Below, piece by piece: positions 13,782 through 20,164 of a stretch of 23,809 bases of DNA (its first letter is position 1; the number at the start of each line of letters is the position of its first letter). The stretch spans positions 1 to 23,809 of IMG/VR virus record IMGVR_UViG_3300046817_000473. One strand, 5' to 3'. The translations under genes and the position numbers were made by a program. The stretch is from a virus. Below the pieces are notes generated by a model that worked only from the letters and a program-made list of their open reading frames with translations, was not told the DNA's origin and ran no database searches.

Positions 13782-14677
13782 GCGGCGACCCCCAGGCGTG
13801 CCGCGGCTTCGGCGAGCGAGATGCTGAGGAGGTGGGCGTATTGCTCAACAACCGTGCGTTGTGGGTCAACAGGGCCTCGGCGTGGCGGTGCTCCGAGAGG
13901 TTCGTCTTCGATCAGGACGTCGTCATCGACGAACAATGGGCCGCGGAGGACGGCTGCTGCCTGGATGAGTGCTGAGCGTTTCGCGGGTTTTCCTGGCGGA
14001 TTTTTGCCCGAGCTTTCGAACTTCCGGCCGAGCTTTTCGACGATGGTTTGTGCCGCGATTTGGATCGCCGGGTCGCCGTAGGTGCCAGCCGGAGGGGCTT
14101 CGCATGCCTCCACGGCTCGCGCGGAAGCGGGGGAGGTAGTAAGTAAGTGAGTGTAATTACTTACTTTCTTCTCCTCTGCTTCTGCTTCTGAGTCTGCTTC
14201 TAGCTTCTGAGTAATAGGGGGGCTTGTAGGAAGGCTAGTAGCCTCCCCATTAGGTTTCCTAGTAGGTTCCTTGGTAGGTTCCCTATTAGCCCCCCTATTA
14301 GGGGGGTCGGTGGTTTTTGGTGCCTCCCAGCGCTTGGCGATGTGCTCTCGGCCGGCGTCAGATGCGGCAGTGTCTCTGACCATTCGCCGGCACAATATGG
14401 TCCCGTCGGCAATGCGACTGAACACCCCGGCGGCCTCCAGTTCAGCTGCGTAGCTCTTGGCTTCCTTCTCTGTGCAACCACAGATTGCAGCCATCTGGCG
14501 CGTCGTCGGCTGCCGACCGTTGATGAGCAGATGCCCGACCGGCGCCGCCGCATGCATGATGCACAGCATCTCGACCCAGTAGCCGCGGGCCGCAAGGCTG
14601 CACGAGCGCAGCGCCGCGTCGCCCTGGTGGTCCTGCCACCAGAACTTCGACCAGCGATGCCCGTTGCCGTTGCTCAT
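13778..14677 (-). CDS. Phage replication-initiator-like protein (299 residues)
   Basis: Residues 8-110 (WSKFWWQDHQGDAALRSCSL, then TTRQMAAICGCTEKEAKSYA and AAGVFSRIADGTILCRRMVR) form a winged-helix domain like those of phage initiator proteins. A low-complexity linker follows (about 118-172, rich in Pro, Arg, Thr and then Glu/Ala). A C-terminal domain with a helical pattern (PAIQIAAQTIVEKLGRKF, VEQYAHLLSISLAEAAARLG) completes it. Family members are annotated as replication or helix-turn-helix proteins. The ATG at 14677 has a GGGGAG site ten bases upstream and overlaps the previous stop (ATGA). The linker DNA carries tandem and inverted repeats, reminiscent of lambda O, whose gene contains the origin. 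No helicase or primase motif is visible. Confidence 0.62.
   Translation of the reverse strand: MSNGNGHRWSKFWWQDHQGDAALRSCSLAARGYWVEMLCIMHAAAPVGHLLINGRQPTTRQMAAICGCTEKEAKSYAAELEAAGVFSRIADGTILCRRMVRDTAASDAGREHIAKRWEAPKTTDPPNRGANREPTKEPTRKPNGEATSLPTSPPITQKLEADSEAEAEEKKVSNYTHLLTTSPASARAVEACEAPPAGTYGDPAIQIAAQTIVEKLGRKFESSGKNPPGKPAKRSALIQAAAVLRGPLFVDDDVLIEDEPLGAPPRRGPVDPQRTVVEQYAHLLSISLAEAAARLGVAA
14138..14306. repeat. Cluster of tandem and inverted repeats inside the initiator gene; candidate origin
   Basis: AGTAAGTAA (14138-14146) and TTACTTACT (14157-14165) form a perfect inverted repeat around GTAATTAC. From 14172 to 14213 CTTCTG-type units recur. From 14248 to 14280, TTAGGTTTCC, TAGTAGGTTCC and TTGGTAGGTTCC form 11-12-base direct repeats. 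CCCCCCTA-T-TAGGGGGG follows at about 14290-14306. The local stretch is AT-richer than its surroundings. The position within an initiator gene recalls lambda ori. Confidence 0.45.
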
Positions 14678-15063
14678 GACAACCGCTCCCCGTCCCATGT
14701 CTTAGCGTCGGAGACATGCTGCAATGCAGACAGCTTGGGATCGTCTGATCGGACCACGGGAACAACCCTGACATCCTGATGCATGCAGCGAGCCGCGTGT
14801 GCCAATGCAATGCATTGGCGAACAACCGCACCGACACTGTAAATCCGTGGCTTGATTTCCCACAGCACCACGAAGTTCGGCAGGATCATAGCAATATCAG
14901 CCCAAGCTATAATCTGGCCTCTCGCAATAATAGGAACCTCGAAACCTACGCTATCCTTCAGAAGTAGGTATTTATTCTGTAGATAGTCGAATACCGCAAT
15001 CTGCATCTCGTCGTGGCCAGCATCACGCTTGCGCCCGTCGTCGTGCCATTGCGAGGGGGTCAT
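14674..15063 (-). CDS. PD-(D/E)XK nuclease-like protein (129 residues)
   Basis: The core Asp56-x12-Glu69-Ile-Lys71 (WADIAMILPNFVVLWEIKP) matches the D...ExK signature of PD-(D/E)XK nucleases. Glu19 in the helix DEMQIAVFDYLQ could supply the acidic residue in the first helix, and Gln83 (VRQCIALAHAAR) lies in the following helix as in many members. The size suggests a single-domain nuclease, such as a recombination or resolvase enzyme. The ATG at 15063 overlaps the upstream winged-helix gene stop (ATGA). A longer reading in the same frame starts far upstream through other genes and is rejected. The exact subfamily is not recognised. Confidence 0.6.
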   Translation of the reverse strand: MTPSQWHDDGRKRDAGHDEMQIAVFDYLQNKYLLLKDSVGFEVPIIARGQIIAWADIAMILPNFVVLWEIKPRIYSVGAVVRQCIALAHAARCMHQDVRVVPVVRSDDPKLSALQHVSDAKTWDGERLS

Positions 15064-15293
15064 ATCACGCCCCCCCCGATCCTGGTGTGCATGCCAGCAC
15101 AGACGGTTGTGAATGCTCCGGCGTCCATCAGCACGCCGAGGTGGCGCGTCACCTGGCCGGGCGAGATGCCCAGCGTCGCGGCTATGGTGCGATGCGGCGG
15201 TAGGGGAAGGCCAGCAACCGCGCGGGCCTCCACGATCGCCAGTAGGGCGCGGCGCATAGCCTCGCCGCGGGTGGTATGGGGATGTTCTGACAT
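15060..15293 (-). CDS. Winged-helix DNA-binding protein (77 residues)
   Basis: The product has a helix-turn-helix core: PPHRTIAATLGISPGQVTRH, then LGVLMDAGAFTTV, with the second helix and wing of MarR/GntR-type small regulators. A GGAGG ribosome site lies eight bases before the ATG at 15293, which is preferred over a GTG two codons upstream. It is the first gene after a 165-base non-coding stretch, so it may start its own transcript or follow an attenuator. Its role is probably control of the downstream replication genes or priming accessory; which cannot be told. Confidence 0.68.
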   Translation of the reverse strand: MSEHPHTTRGEAMRRALLAIVEARAVAGLPLPPHRTIAATLGISPGQVTRHLGVLMDAGAFTTVCAGMHTRIGGGVI

Positions 15294-15364
15294 AGGCACG
15301 CCTCCGGTTGACGCGGGAACCGGCGTTGTGCGAAAAGGGCTTGCTCACAGCTCCTTCACACATC

Positions 15365-15420
15365 CCAAGCTGCCGCTTGGTTACAGTTTCAGCGGCCTCC
15401 GTGCTTCCAACACGGGGGCC
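15365..15420. promoter_or_regulatory. Two hairpins in the gap between methyltransferase and winged-helix genes
   Basis: CCAAGC/GCTTGG (15365-15380, four-base loop) and GGCCTCCGTG/CACGGGGGCC (15394-15403 with 15411-15420, one mismatch, seven-base loop) lie in the 15294-15458 gap. Neither is followed by a T tract on the minus strand, so they may be pausing or processing sites rather than simple terminators. Confidence 0.35.
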
Positions 15421-15458
15421 GTTTGCATTGTGGCGGCTGTGAATGATTCCAGCAACGG

Positions 15459-16403
15459 TCATTCCGCCATCTCCACCTCATTGCCCCACACGTCCCAGCC
15501 AAGGCGTGGCGCTCGGGCAAACAGCTCGATGGCTGGCAGGTGCGGATACATCTCCTCGATCATCTCAGCGAAGGCCGGCGGCTTGGCGCTATGCTCACCG
15601 AGCGGCGCCTCGATCACCGAGGCATACTGCTCGCCAGGGGCCGGCGCCGGGATGTCGCCGCGCGTGCCAACCAGCAGCAACTCATGTTTGTTGCGGTTCC
15701 AGTAGCCGGTGCCGATGCGGTCCTTCAACCACACGAAATGGCTCTTGTAACAAAAGCCCCACCTCTCCATGAGGCAGAGAGCCTCCGGCAGCATCGGCAC
15801 CGTGGCCCACAGGAACAGCACGCAATCATCTGCTGCGATGCTTCGCGCATCGAGTACATCGCTGAGCTGTAGCGTCGGATAGTGGTTGTCTGCCGCCCGA
15901 TCCATGCCGGTTTCGCGCGACCACGGCTCGAAGCGCCACGGCGGGTCAGCGTACAGCACGCCATACCGTCGGTTCGGTAATGCACGCTGCCTGGCGCCTA
16001 ACTCGGTTTCTTTGGCAGCCCGCTTGTCTCGCTTGATTAAGGCCCGCAGATCGGCCACCGACAGATCCTGGTTATCGGCTACCTCCAGCAGCGGGACTGC
16101 CTGCTCGTCCCGCAACGGCGCCACAGCGCGATGATGCTCAAAACTCAAAGTGTTATGTCGACATAACACCGGCCACCGTTCAGCCACTGAACCAGCATAG
16201 CGACACGTCCCGTGCGCCGGCCCAGTCCAATCGCCCGCAGTAACAATCTGCGCTCGCTCGCCATAAGCCGCTCCGCGGTTCCACCAGTCGCCGATGTCCC
16301 ACATCAGAGATCGTGCCGACCGCTCACGTTCACCGAGCCGCAAGCCCTCGTTGCGCCACTCGTCACAGGAAACAAACGGGATAATCCGCGCCGCGTCACT
16401 CAT
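15459..16403 (-). CDS. MT-A70 family DNA N6-adenine methyltransferase (314 residues)
   Basis: The catalytic motif DPPW is at residues 153-156 (YADPPWRFEPW), preceded by RRYGVLYA and followed by the TLQLSDV and CVLFLWATVPMLPEAL strands. The later YKSHFVWLKD and HELLLVGTRGD are typical of MT-A70 phage enzymes. Residues 30-125 form an N-terminal helical domain (LMWDIGDWWNRGAAYGER, LSFEHHRAVAPL, LSVADLRALIKR) seen in related phage proteins, probably for DNA binding. It would methylate adenine in DNA, protecting the phage from restriction or marking sites. The ATG at 16403 overlaps the upstream nuclease stop (ATGA). The adjacent nuclease makes a restriction-modification-like pair possible. Confidence 0.88.
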   Translation of the reverse strand: MSDAARIIPFVSCDEWRNEGLRLGERERSARSLMWDIGDWWNRGAAYGERAQIVTAGDWTGPAHGTCRYAGSVAERWPVLCRHNTLSFEHHRAVAPLRDEQAVPLLEVADNQDLSVADLRALIKRDKRAAKETELGARQRALPNRRYGVLYADPPWRFEPWSRETGMDRAADNHYPTLQLSDVLDARSIAADDCVLFLWATVPMLPEALCLMERWGFCYKSHFVWLKDRIGTGYWNRNKHELLLVGTRGDIPAPAPGEQYASVIEAPLGEHSAKPPAFAEMIEEMYPHLPAIELFARAPRLGWDVWGNEVEMAE

Positions 16404-17113
16404 AGCCGAAGCTCCAACTCAGTCTGCCGGATTTCTGGCCTGTGCTCTCCCAATCCCTCCAACATCTCGATCCATCGTGCTCGATAATATGCAGTCGCTA
16501 TCTCAACAGTCTCGCGGACTTGGCAGCCGAAATGGTCATCGAGCTGGGCGCCGTTCAGCGATAGTTCCTTAGGCATCGAGCCGCGCGCACCATAATAGAA
16601 GATGGCCCGGGAGATCGGCTGAGTGACGGCAAGCCCGCGGCCTTCACCGAAGCTGGCAAGCGTTGTCTGTATGGCAACGATATCGCGCGTAAGCGATCTG
16701 ACCTTGCCCGCATCATGCGCGCCATTGCCGCGCTTAATCTCATAGGCACCGATGCGGCACGATGGCCGGTGATACGCCACAAGATCAAGCTGCATGCTAC
16801 GACCACCAACGTCGCCGTATGGCAGTCTCGTCTGCAGGCTGCTCGTCATGCGCTGCGCACCATAGACCTGGTCCGCAGCCTGCGAGACGACATAACGGAC
16901 CTTGGTGAGCACCAGATATTCGCCACTCTCCAGCAGCGCATCAGAGATGGCGTTCTCGATGATCTCGCCGTGGCGCTTAGGCACAGAACTGTAGATGCTG
17001 GCCAATAACGAATGTGATCCGAGCACGGGATCAACCGCGAACTTCGCAGTGGAGAGCTTCAGGATCTTCTTATCCACCAATGCGCGGATGCGGTCGGACG
17101 GGTAGGTGATCAC
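16400..17113 (-). CDS. Putative PD-(D/E)XK nuclease (237 residues)
   Basis: Residues 100-135 contain QLDLVAYHRPSCRIGAYEIK, giving Asp110, Glu125 and Lys127 of a PD-(D/E)XK site. An acidic helix (HGEIIENAISDALLESGEY, with Glu50 and Glu53) may supply a further metal ligand. The N-terminus (MITYPSDRIRALVDKKILKL) and the C-terminal domain (ELSLNGAQLDDHFGCQVRE) are not recognised. The start is GTG at 17113 and overlaps the upstream zinc-protein stop (GTGA). Longer readings in this frame run through that gene. Because the gene immediately precedes an adenine methyltransferase, it could be a cognate restriction enzyme, or a recombination exonuclease for the RecT-like protein. The family call is moderate. 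Confidence 0.55.
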   Translation of the reverse strand: MITYPSDRIRALVDKKILKLSTAKFAVDPVLGSHSLLASIYSSVPKRHGEIIENAISDALLESGEYLVLTKVRYVVSQAADQVYGAQRMTSSLQTRLPYGDVGGRSMQLDLVAYHRPSCRIGAYEIKRGNGAHDAGKVRSLTRDIVAIQTTLASFGEGRGLAVTQPISRAIFYYGARGSMPKELSLNGAQLDDHFGCQVRETVEIATAYYRARWIEMLEGLGEHRPEIRQTELELRL

Positions 17114-17343
17114 AGCGTCGCGCCCGGCCGATACAGCGGCGCCGTCGGCGCCTCGGCCCGCGCGGCGTCCACCTCGCGCTGCAGCGCATCCGACAGCCGG
17201 CCGGTGTAGGCGTACTGCGGACGCTCCGGGATCCGCGCCAGCCGCCGACGATTGGCGTCGCAGATGCGCGAGCAGAACCGGCTCGTGGCCTTCCGCGGCA
17301 GGAACGCCTGCCCACAATGCTCGCAGGGGCGCCCGGCCTTCAT
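17110..17343 (-). CDS. Small zinc-ribbon-like protein (77 residues)
   Basis: A CEHCGQAFLP motif and a SRFCSRICDANRRR motif give CxxC and CxxxC zinc ligands separated by about 16 residues, followed by a basic stretch. The second half (GRLSDALQREVDAARAEAP) is helical and alanine-rich. The ATG at 17343 overlaps the VRR-NUC gene stop (ATGA), fixing the start against an upstream ATG inside that gene. Phage zinc fingers of this CxxC-x-CSxxC type occur as single-strand or nuclease accessory proteins. The gene could work with the flanking nucleases, but the function is unknown. Confidence 0.65.
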   Translation of the reverse strand: MKAGRPCEHCGQAFLPRKATSRFCSRICDANRRRLARIPERPQYAYTGRLSDALQREVDAARAEAPTAPLYRPGATL

Positions 17344-17795
17344 GCCGCCACCCTCACCCGGTGGTTTCGCGGGATGCCCCACTCATCGAGGCACGCCAGC
17401 AGCTCGTCCGCATCCCGCACCACCGCCACCCTGCCACCGGCGGCGAGCACAGCCGCGCAGACGCTCTGCTGCGCCTCCGACAACGCGCCGTCAGCCGCCT
17501 TGATCTCGGGATGGTGGGCGCGGCCGCGGTAGAGGATGAACAGATCCTGCATGCCAGCGATGATGCCGCGGCCGACGCGAACGCCCGGCACCTCGCCGGC
17601 ATAGTTGGCGTGATCGATCGCCCACCAGACGACGCCGAAGCGCGAGACCTTGCCGGGCGGCGCCACCTCGAGCCGCAGCGTGTCGCAGATCTGCTTCTGG
17701 AGGGGATGCTCGCGGACGACCGGCTGGGTCAGCCGGTAAGGCCGCCGCCGCGGCGCGGGCTCGGGCAGCAGCGTGGCGGTGGCGACGGAGCTCAT
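17340..17795 (-). CDS. VRR-NUC domain nuclease (151 residues)
   Basis: Residues 70-145 carry the VRR-NUC core: VRVGRGIIAGMQDLFILY with Asp84, HHPEIKAADGALSEAQQ with Glu97, Lys99 and the helix Gln109/Gln110, and ending GGRVAVVRDADELLACLDEW. This is the minimal form found in phages, where it acts as a Holliday-junction resolvase or structure-specific nuclease. The N-terminal 30 residues are basic and proline-rich. The ATG at 17795 overlaps the upstream gene stop (ATGA), while an earlier ATG at 17810 lies inside that gene. It belongs to the early operon with zinc protein and second nuclease. Confidence 0.85.
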   Translation of the reverse strand: MSSVATATLLPEPAPRRRPYRLTQPVVREHPLQKQICDTLRLEVAPPGKVSRFGVVWWAIDHANYAGEVPGVRVGRGIIAGMQDLFILYRGRAHHPEIKAADGALSEAQQSVCAAVLAAGGRVAVVRDADELLACLDEWGIPRNHRVRVAA

Positions 17796-17992
17796 GCCAC
17801 AGCGATCCATCTGGCTAGTCGATCCCTGCGAACCTGTGATCCATCATCGAGATACGCGCGAAAGTCCGACCGAACGGCCTGTTCGACCTTGGCCCATGGA
17901 ATGCGGAACAGCAGCGCAATCCCGTCAGGGTCCCAGCCGGCCGCGAGAAGCACCATGATTGCCTCATCCGTGGCGGCCTGACGGGCACTCAC
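17792..17992 (-). CDS. Small helix-turn-helix-like protein (66 residues)
   Basis: The product starts with GTG (MSARQAATDEAIMVLLAAGW), with a possible helix-turn-helix in AAGWDPDGIALLFRIPWAKV followed by EQAVRSDFRAYL. The pattern resembles short regulatory proteins, but I do not recognise the family. The GTG overlaps the upstream Cro-like stop (GTGA). As the second early gene it may help control the early-to-late transition. Confidence 0.6.
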   Translation of the reverse strand: MSARQAATDEAIMVLLAAGWDPDGIALLFRIPWAKVEQAVRSDFRAYLDDGSQVRRDRLARWIAVA

Positions 17993-18201
17993 TTGCGGGC
18001 CGCCGGGTAGGGCTTCGGGCTGGTGCGCTGGAGGTATTCGGGGGTCGTCCTGGCCAGCTTGGCCACGTCCAGCCAGTAGCGCGCCGGAATGCCCCGGTCC
18101 GCCTTGTTCCAGGACTTCACCGTCTCCGCGTCCAGGCCCAGATGGTCGGCAAGCGCCACGTGGCCCCCCAGCTTTCTGATGATGGCCCTATGCCGGGTCA
18201 T
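17989..18201 (-). CDS. Cro-like helix-turn-helix regulator (70 residues)
   Basis: The product has the pattern of small phage regulators: MTRHRAIIRKLGGHVALADH, LGLDAETVKSWNKAD, then GIPARYWLDVAKLAR. The GIPARYW segment after the recognition helix is characteristic of a common phage helix-turn-helix family and follows the KLGG-x-VALA start of Cro-type proteins. It is the first gene of the long leftward operon and is divergent from the repressor gene, the same arrangement as cro and cI. No ribosome site is obvious; the short leader suggests a leaderless start. It likely represses the repressor gene and tunes early transcription. Confidence 0.78.
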   Translation of the reverse strand: MTRHRAIIRKLGGHVALADHLGLDAETVKSWNKADRGIPARYWLDVAKLARTTPEYLQRTSPKPYPAARK

Positions 18202-18246
18202 GGTCGGCCATGGTGGGGGATTCCCGGCCCTAGCGTCAAGCCCTAG
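18201..18246 (-). promoter_or_regulatory. Candidate leftward early promoter with direct repeats
   Basis: GCCCTAG occurs at 18227-18233 and 18240-18246. On the minus strand the TTGACG -35 (18239-18234) is therefore framed by two CTAGGGC. A weak CACCAT -10 follows after 18 bases, placing transcription start at or next to the Cro-like ATG at 18201. The CTAGGGC units resemble half-sites of the palindromic operators. The -10 is poor, so the promoter is uncertain. Confidence 0.4.
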
Positions 18247-18287
18247 ACTGCCTGCTAAAATATTTGCCAGAGATGTGGTGACGAAGC

Positions 18288-18302
18288 GGGGCTTAATGCC
18301 CC
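18288..18302. promoter_or_regulatory. Operator-like palindrome O1 (GGGGC-TTAAT-GCCCC)
   Basis: The site has perfect five-base arms with a five-base AT centre and lies 17 bases before the repressor ATG. It shares arms and length with the two sites after the repressor gene, so it is probably bound by the same protein. A TAGATA (18308-18313) downstream could be a weak -10 for the repressor promoter. Confidence 0.6.
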
Positions 18303-18319
18303 ATAACTAGATAACCATA

Positions 18320-18745
18320 ATGGTGAGCGTTTTAGACGGTATGGCAGCACGGCCTCAAAAGACACGAGCGCCCGGAGATAGCCCCGAGCAACGCGAAGCA
18401 CGCGGACGCCGCATCATGTGGGCGCGAGAGGCGCACGGGGTCAGCCGCATCGAATTTTCCCGCAGATTGGGCGTAGATATGACGACGCTACGCAATATAG
18501 AGAACGGCAAATCCGATCCCGGCCTCCGACTGGCTTGGCGCATGTTCCATGCTCTCGGAATCTCGTTGGACTACGTGGTTGGCGGCAGGCTCACTGGGCT
18601 TGATCCGGAGTTGGCTGGAATACTGGCGCGGGACCATCCGGAATTGGCGATCCGTCGGCTAGAACCCCACAAGCTCGACACTCCTGGCACGGGTTCTCCC
18701 CCCAACACATCTGAAGCATCTGAGGGCTTGTATTTACACAACTAG
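18320..18745 (+). CDS. XRE-family phage repressor (141 residues)
   Basis: Residues 28-88 form an XRE helix-turn-helix: RIMWAREAHGVSRIEFSRRL, then GVDMTTLRNIENGKSDPG and LAWRMFHALGISLDYVVGG. No S24 peptidase or LexA-like cleavage domain follows, only a short acidic, low-complexity end of about 50 residues, so SOS autocleavage is not apparent. The ATG at 18320 lacks a ribosome site; a second in-frame ATG at 18341 is an alternative. The stop overlaps operator O2. It is divergent from the Cro-like gene and transcribed towards the rightward early operon, and probably represses both early promoters through the three palindromes. Confidence 0.82.
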   Translation: MVSVLDGMAARPQKTRAPGDSPEQREARGRRIMWAREAHGVSRIEFSRRLGVDMTTLRNIENGKSDPGLRLAWRMFHALGISLDYVVGGRLTGLDPELAGILARDHPELAIRRLEPHKLDTPGTGSPPNTSEASEGLYLHN

Positions 18746-18759
18746 GGGCTAAACGCCCC
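18745..18759. promoter_or_regulatory. Operator-like palindrome O2 (GGGGC-TAAAC-GCCCC)
   Basis: It begins at the last base of the repressor stop codon and lies 32 bases centre to centre from O3, close to three helical turns. The extended left arm reads CTAGGGGC. It sits just upstream of the -35 element of the rightward promoter. Confidence 0.6.
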
Positions 18760-18768
18760 CGATAATTC

Positions 18769-18797
18769 TTGACGGAGGGGTTATTAACCCCTAGTTT
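18769..18797 (+). promoter_or_regulatory. Rightward early promoter with operator O3 in the spacer
   Basis: TTGACG (18769-18774), a 17-base spacer and TAGTTT (18792-18797) make a plausible promoter. The spacer contains GGGGT-TATTA-ACCCC (18777-18791), a perfect palindrome of the operator family. A repressor bound there would block RNA polymerase. The predicted start point falls at or within one base of the ATG at 18804, so the first gene would be leaderless. Confidence 0.62.
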
Positions 18798-18803
18798 GCC
18801 GCC

Positions 18804-19325
18804 ATGGATATGAACCGAGGCGGCGTCTGGCAGGCGGATAAAGAGCGGCACGACGGCTCGTCCTTCCCTGTTCAGAACGGCTGGCACCGGAACGGCACGA
18901 CGCCCGCGTCGGTGTCCCTGCTGAGGGGGCCGAACCGTGGCGAATGGCCGGAGGTAGTCGCCGGCAGCGCGAGCATAGAACGGACACCCTGCCGCCACGC
19001 AAGTGTCAAAAAACCTCTGTCCCCAACTGCAACGTGTGACAGTGCCGCCGCTGCACCCGCGAATACATCGGCACCGCCCGACAGCCTGTTGTCGGCAAAG
19101 AGAATTCTGCGGGACCAGCGCCTCCGGGACCTCCTGGCTGCCGTGGAGGAATACCGCCGCGCCTCCGGCCCCGACCGCACGTACTGGCGCCGCGACGCCC
19201 GCCACCGGCTGGCCGAGTGGCGACGCCTCTACGCCATCCCCGAGCGCGCCGCGTTCCAGGCCGCGGTGGCTAACTCATTGAAATCGCAGATGCACATCCC
19301 TCTGCACAAGGGGGCCTCGCCATGA
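18804..19325 (+). CDS. First gene of rightward early operon, unknown (173 residues)
   Basis: The N-terminal 90 residues are low in structure and rich in Ser, Thr, Pro and Arg. The C-terminal half is a charged helical domain (KRILRDQRLRDLLAAVEEYR, RTYWRRDARHRLAEWRRLYA). The ATG has no ribosome site and sits about seven bases after the -10 element, consistent with a leaderless transcript. The next gene overlaps in ATGA fashion. The family is not recognised. The basic, arginine-rich helices suggest nucleic-acid or host-factor binding. Another ATG lies two codons downstream. A longer reading on the opposite strand over this region was rejected because it also runs against the repressor gene. Confidence 0.55.
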   Translation: MDMNRGGVWQADKERHDGSSFPVQNGWHRNGTTPASVSLLRGPNRGEWPEVVAGSASIERTPCRHASVKKPLSPTATCDSAAAAPANTSAPPDSLLSAKRILRDQRLRDLLAAVEEYRRASGPDRTYWRRDARHRLAEWRRLYAIPERAAFQAAVANSLKSQMHIPLHKGASP

Positions 19326-19519
19326 GGTCCGCGAAACAGTGGCGCGAACTGTTCCATGAGAAACGCGGCACCAGGCCGCTGGCCGATTTCATCCTCGCCG
19401 ATCTGTCTGGCTACCGCGACAACGCGACGATGCGGACGGACGACGTAGACAGCTTGGCAGAGGCGCTGGACGCAATGCTCATCGAGGGCGCAGCGCAGCA
19501 CAAGAGGACCGCCGCATGA
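19322..19519 (+). CDS. Hypothetical early protein (65 residues)
   Basis: The product is MRSAKQWRELFHEKRGTRPL followed by an acidic helical part (VDSLAEALDAMLIEGAAQH). The ATG overlaps the previous stop (ATGA) and the end overlaps the next ATG (ATGA), so it is part of a coupled cluster of small early genes. I do not recognise the family, and no motif is visible. Confidence 0.6.
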   Translation: MRSAKQWRELFHEKRGTRPLADFILADLSGYRDNATMRTDDVDSLAEALDAMLIEGAAQHKRTAA

Positions 19520-19737
19520 ACATCCAGGTCGAGCCCGATACCACGGGCCACGCGCCGCGTGACTGCCGCTACAGCGCCATTGACTCGGATACGTATGACG
19601 GTGCCGCGGACAGCCGCAACCGCTCCACGATCGGCTACGGCGCGACGCCTGCGGCCGCCATCGCCGACCTCATGGCACTGCTAGCGGACGAACTCAGCAT
19701 CGACACCGACTGGCTGCGCGAGAGGAGCGCCGCGTGA
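19516..19737 (+). CDS. Hypothetical early protein (73 residues)
   Basis: The product is MNIQVEPDTTGHAPRDCRYS with a central YDGAADSRNRSTIGYGATPA and the helix AAIADLMALLADELSIDTDW. The fold of two or three strands followed by a helix (GYGATPAAAIADL) resembles HicB-like or antitoxin-type small proteins often encoded by phages. This is a loose resemblance and no partner HicA toxin is present. Both ends overlap neighbours (ATGA and GTGA). Confidence 0.6.
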   Translation: MNIQVEPDTTGHAPRDCRYSAIDSDTYDGAADSRNRSTIGYGATPAAAIADLMALLADELSIDTDWLRERSAA

Positions 19738-19937
19738 GCGAGTGCCCCGAGACATATCTCGGCGACGGCCTCTACGCGAGCTTCGATGGCTGGCAGGTGA
19801 TCCTACGGGCACCGCGCGAGAACGGTGATCACGTCGTTGCCCTAGAGCCGGGAGTGATGACCGCGCTCCACCACTACCTCGAAGCACTGGATCGCAAATA
19901 CCCCGGCCACTTCCCGATGTGGAGCAGGACGCCATGA
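19734..19937 (+). CDS. Small conserved phage protein (67 residues)
   Basis: The product carries ETYLGDGLYASFDGWQVILR, then GDHVVALEPGVMTALHHYLE. The YLGDGLYASFDGWQ phrase recurs in many phage and prophage early regions and is annotated as hypothetical. The GTG start overlaps the previous stop (GTGA), and its end overlaps the next ATG (ATGA). It is predicted cytoplasmic with mixed strands and helix. The function is unknown. Confidence 0.75.
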   Translation: MSECPETYLGDGLYASFDGWQVILRAPRENGDHVVALEPGVMTALHHYLEALDRKYPGHFPMWSRTP

Positions 19938-20164
19938 CCGACATCACCCTGGAGGCTCTGAAGTTGCGCGAGCGCGAGCTGGAACTCGATGCCGTTCTGA
20001 TCCGCGGGCGTGTCCTCGAGATCCGCAACATGATCGAGGAGCTGCAGCGCCGCCGCGGCGGTCGCCCGCGCAAGGGCGCAGCCATCGCCATCGTGCCGCA
20101 GCGCGTGGCGGGCGGAAGCGCTGAGCCCGAGACAGATGCGGACACAGAGGATAGCGCAGCATGA
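19934..20164 (+). CDS. Small coiled-coil protein (76 residues)
   Basis: The product contains a long charged helix (LEALKLRERELELDAVLIRG, then RVLEIRNMIEELQRRR), a basic RRGGRPRKG segment resembling an AT-hook, and an acidic tail. The ATG at 19934 overlaps the previous stop. An in-frame ATG five codons earlier lies inside the preceding gene and is less likely. A DNA-binding accessory role is possible through the GRPRK core, but this is inference. Confidence 0.6.
   Translation: MTDITLEALKLRERELELDAVLIRGRVLEIRNMIEELQRRRGGRPRKGAAIAIVPQRVAGGSAEPETDADTEDSAA

Noticed and set aside
14674-15462. 262-residue reading of the 129-residue nuclease-like gene
   Set aside because: The extra 133 residues run antisense-free but through the winged-helix gene in another frame and are low complexity; the ATG at 15063 has an ATGA coupling.
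17106-17981. Plus-strand open frame (291 codons) opposite the VRR-NUC and zinc-protein genes
   Set aside because: It shows low-complexity Arg/Ala/Pro content only, while the minus genes have recognised motifs and ATGA couplings.
18591-19205. Minus-strand open frame (204 codons) over the repressor end and rightward promoter
   Set aside because: It would place coding sequence across three regulatory elements and has no recognisable domain.
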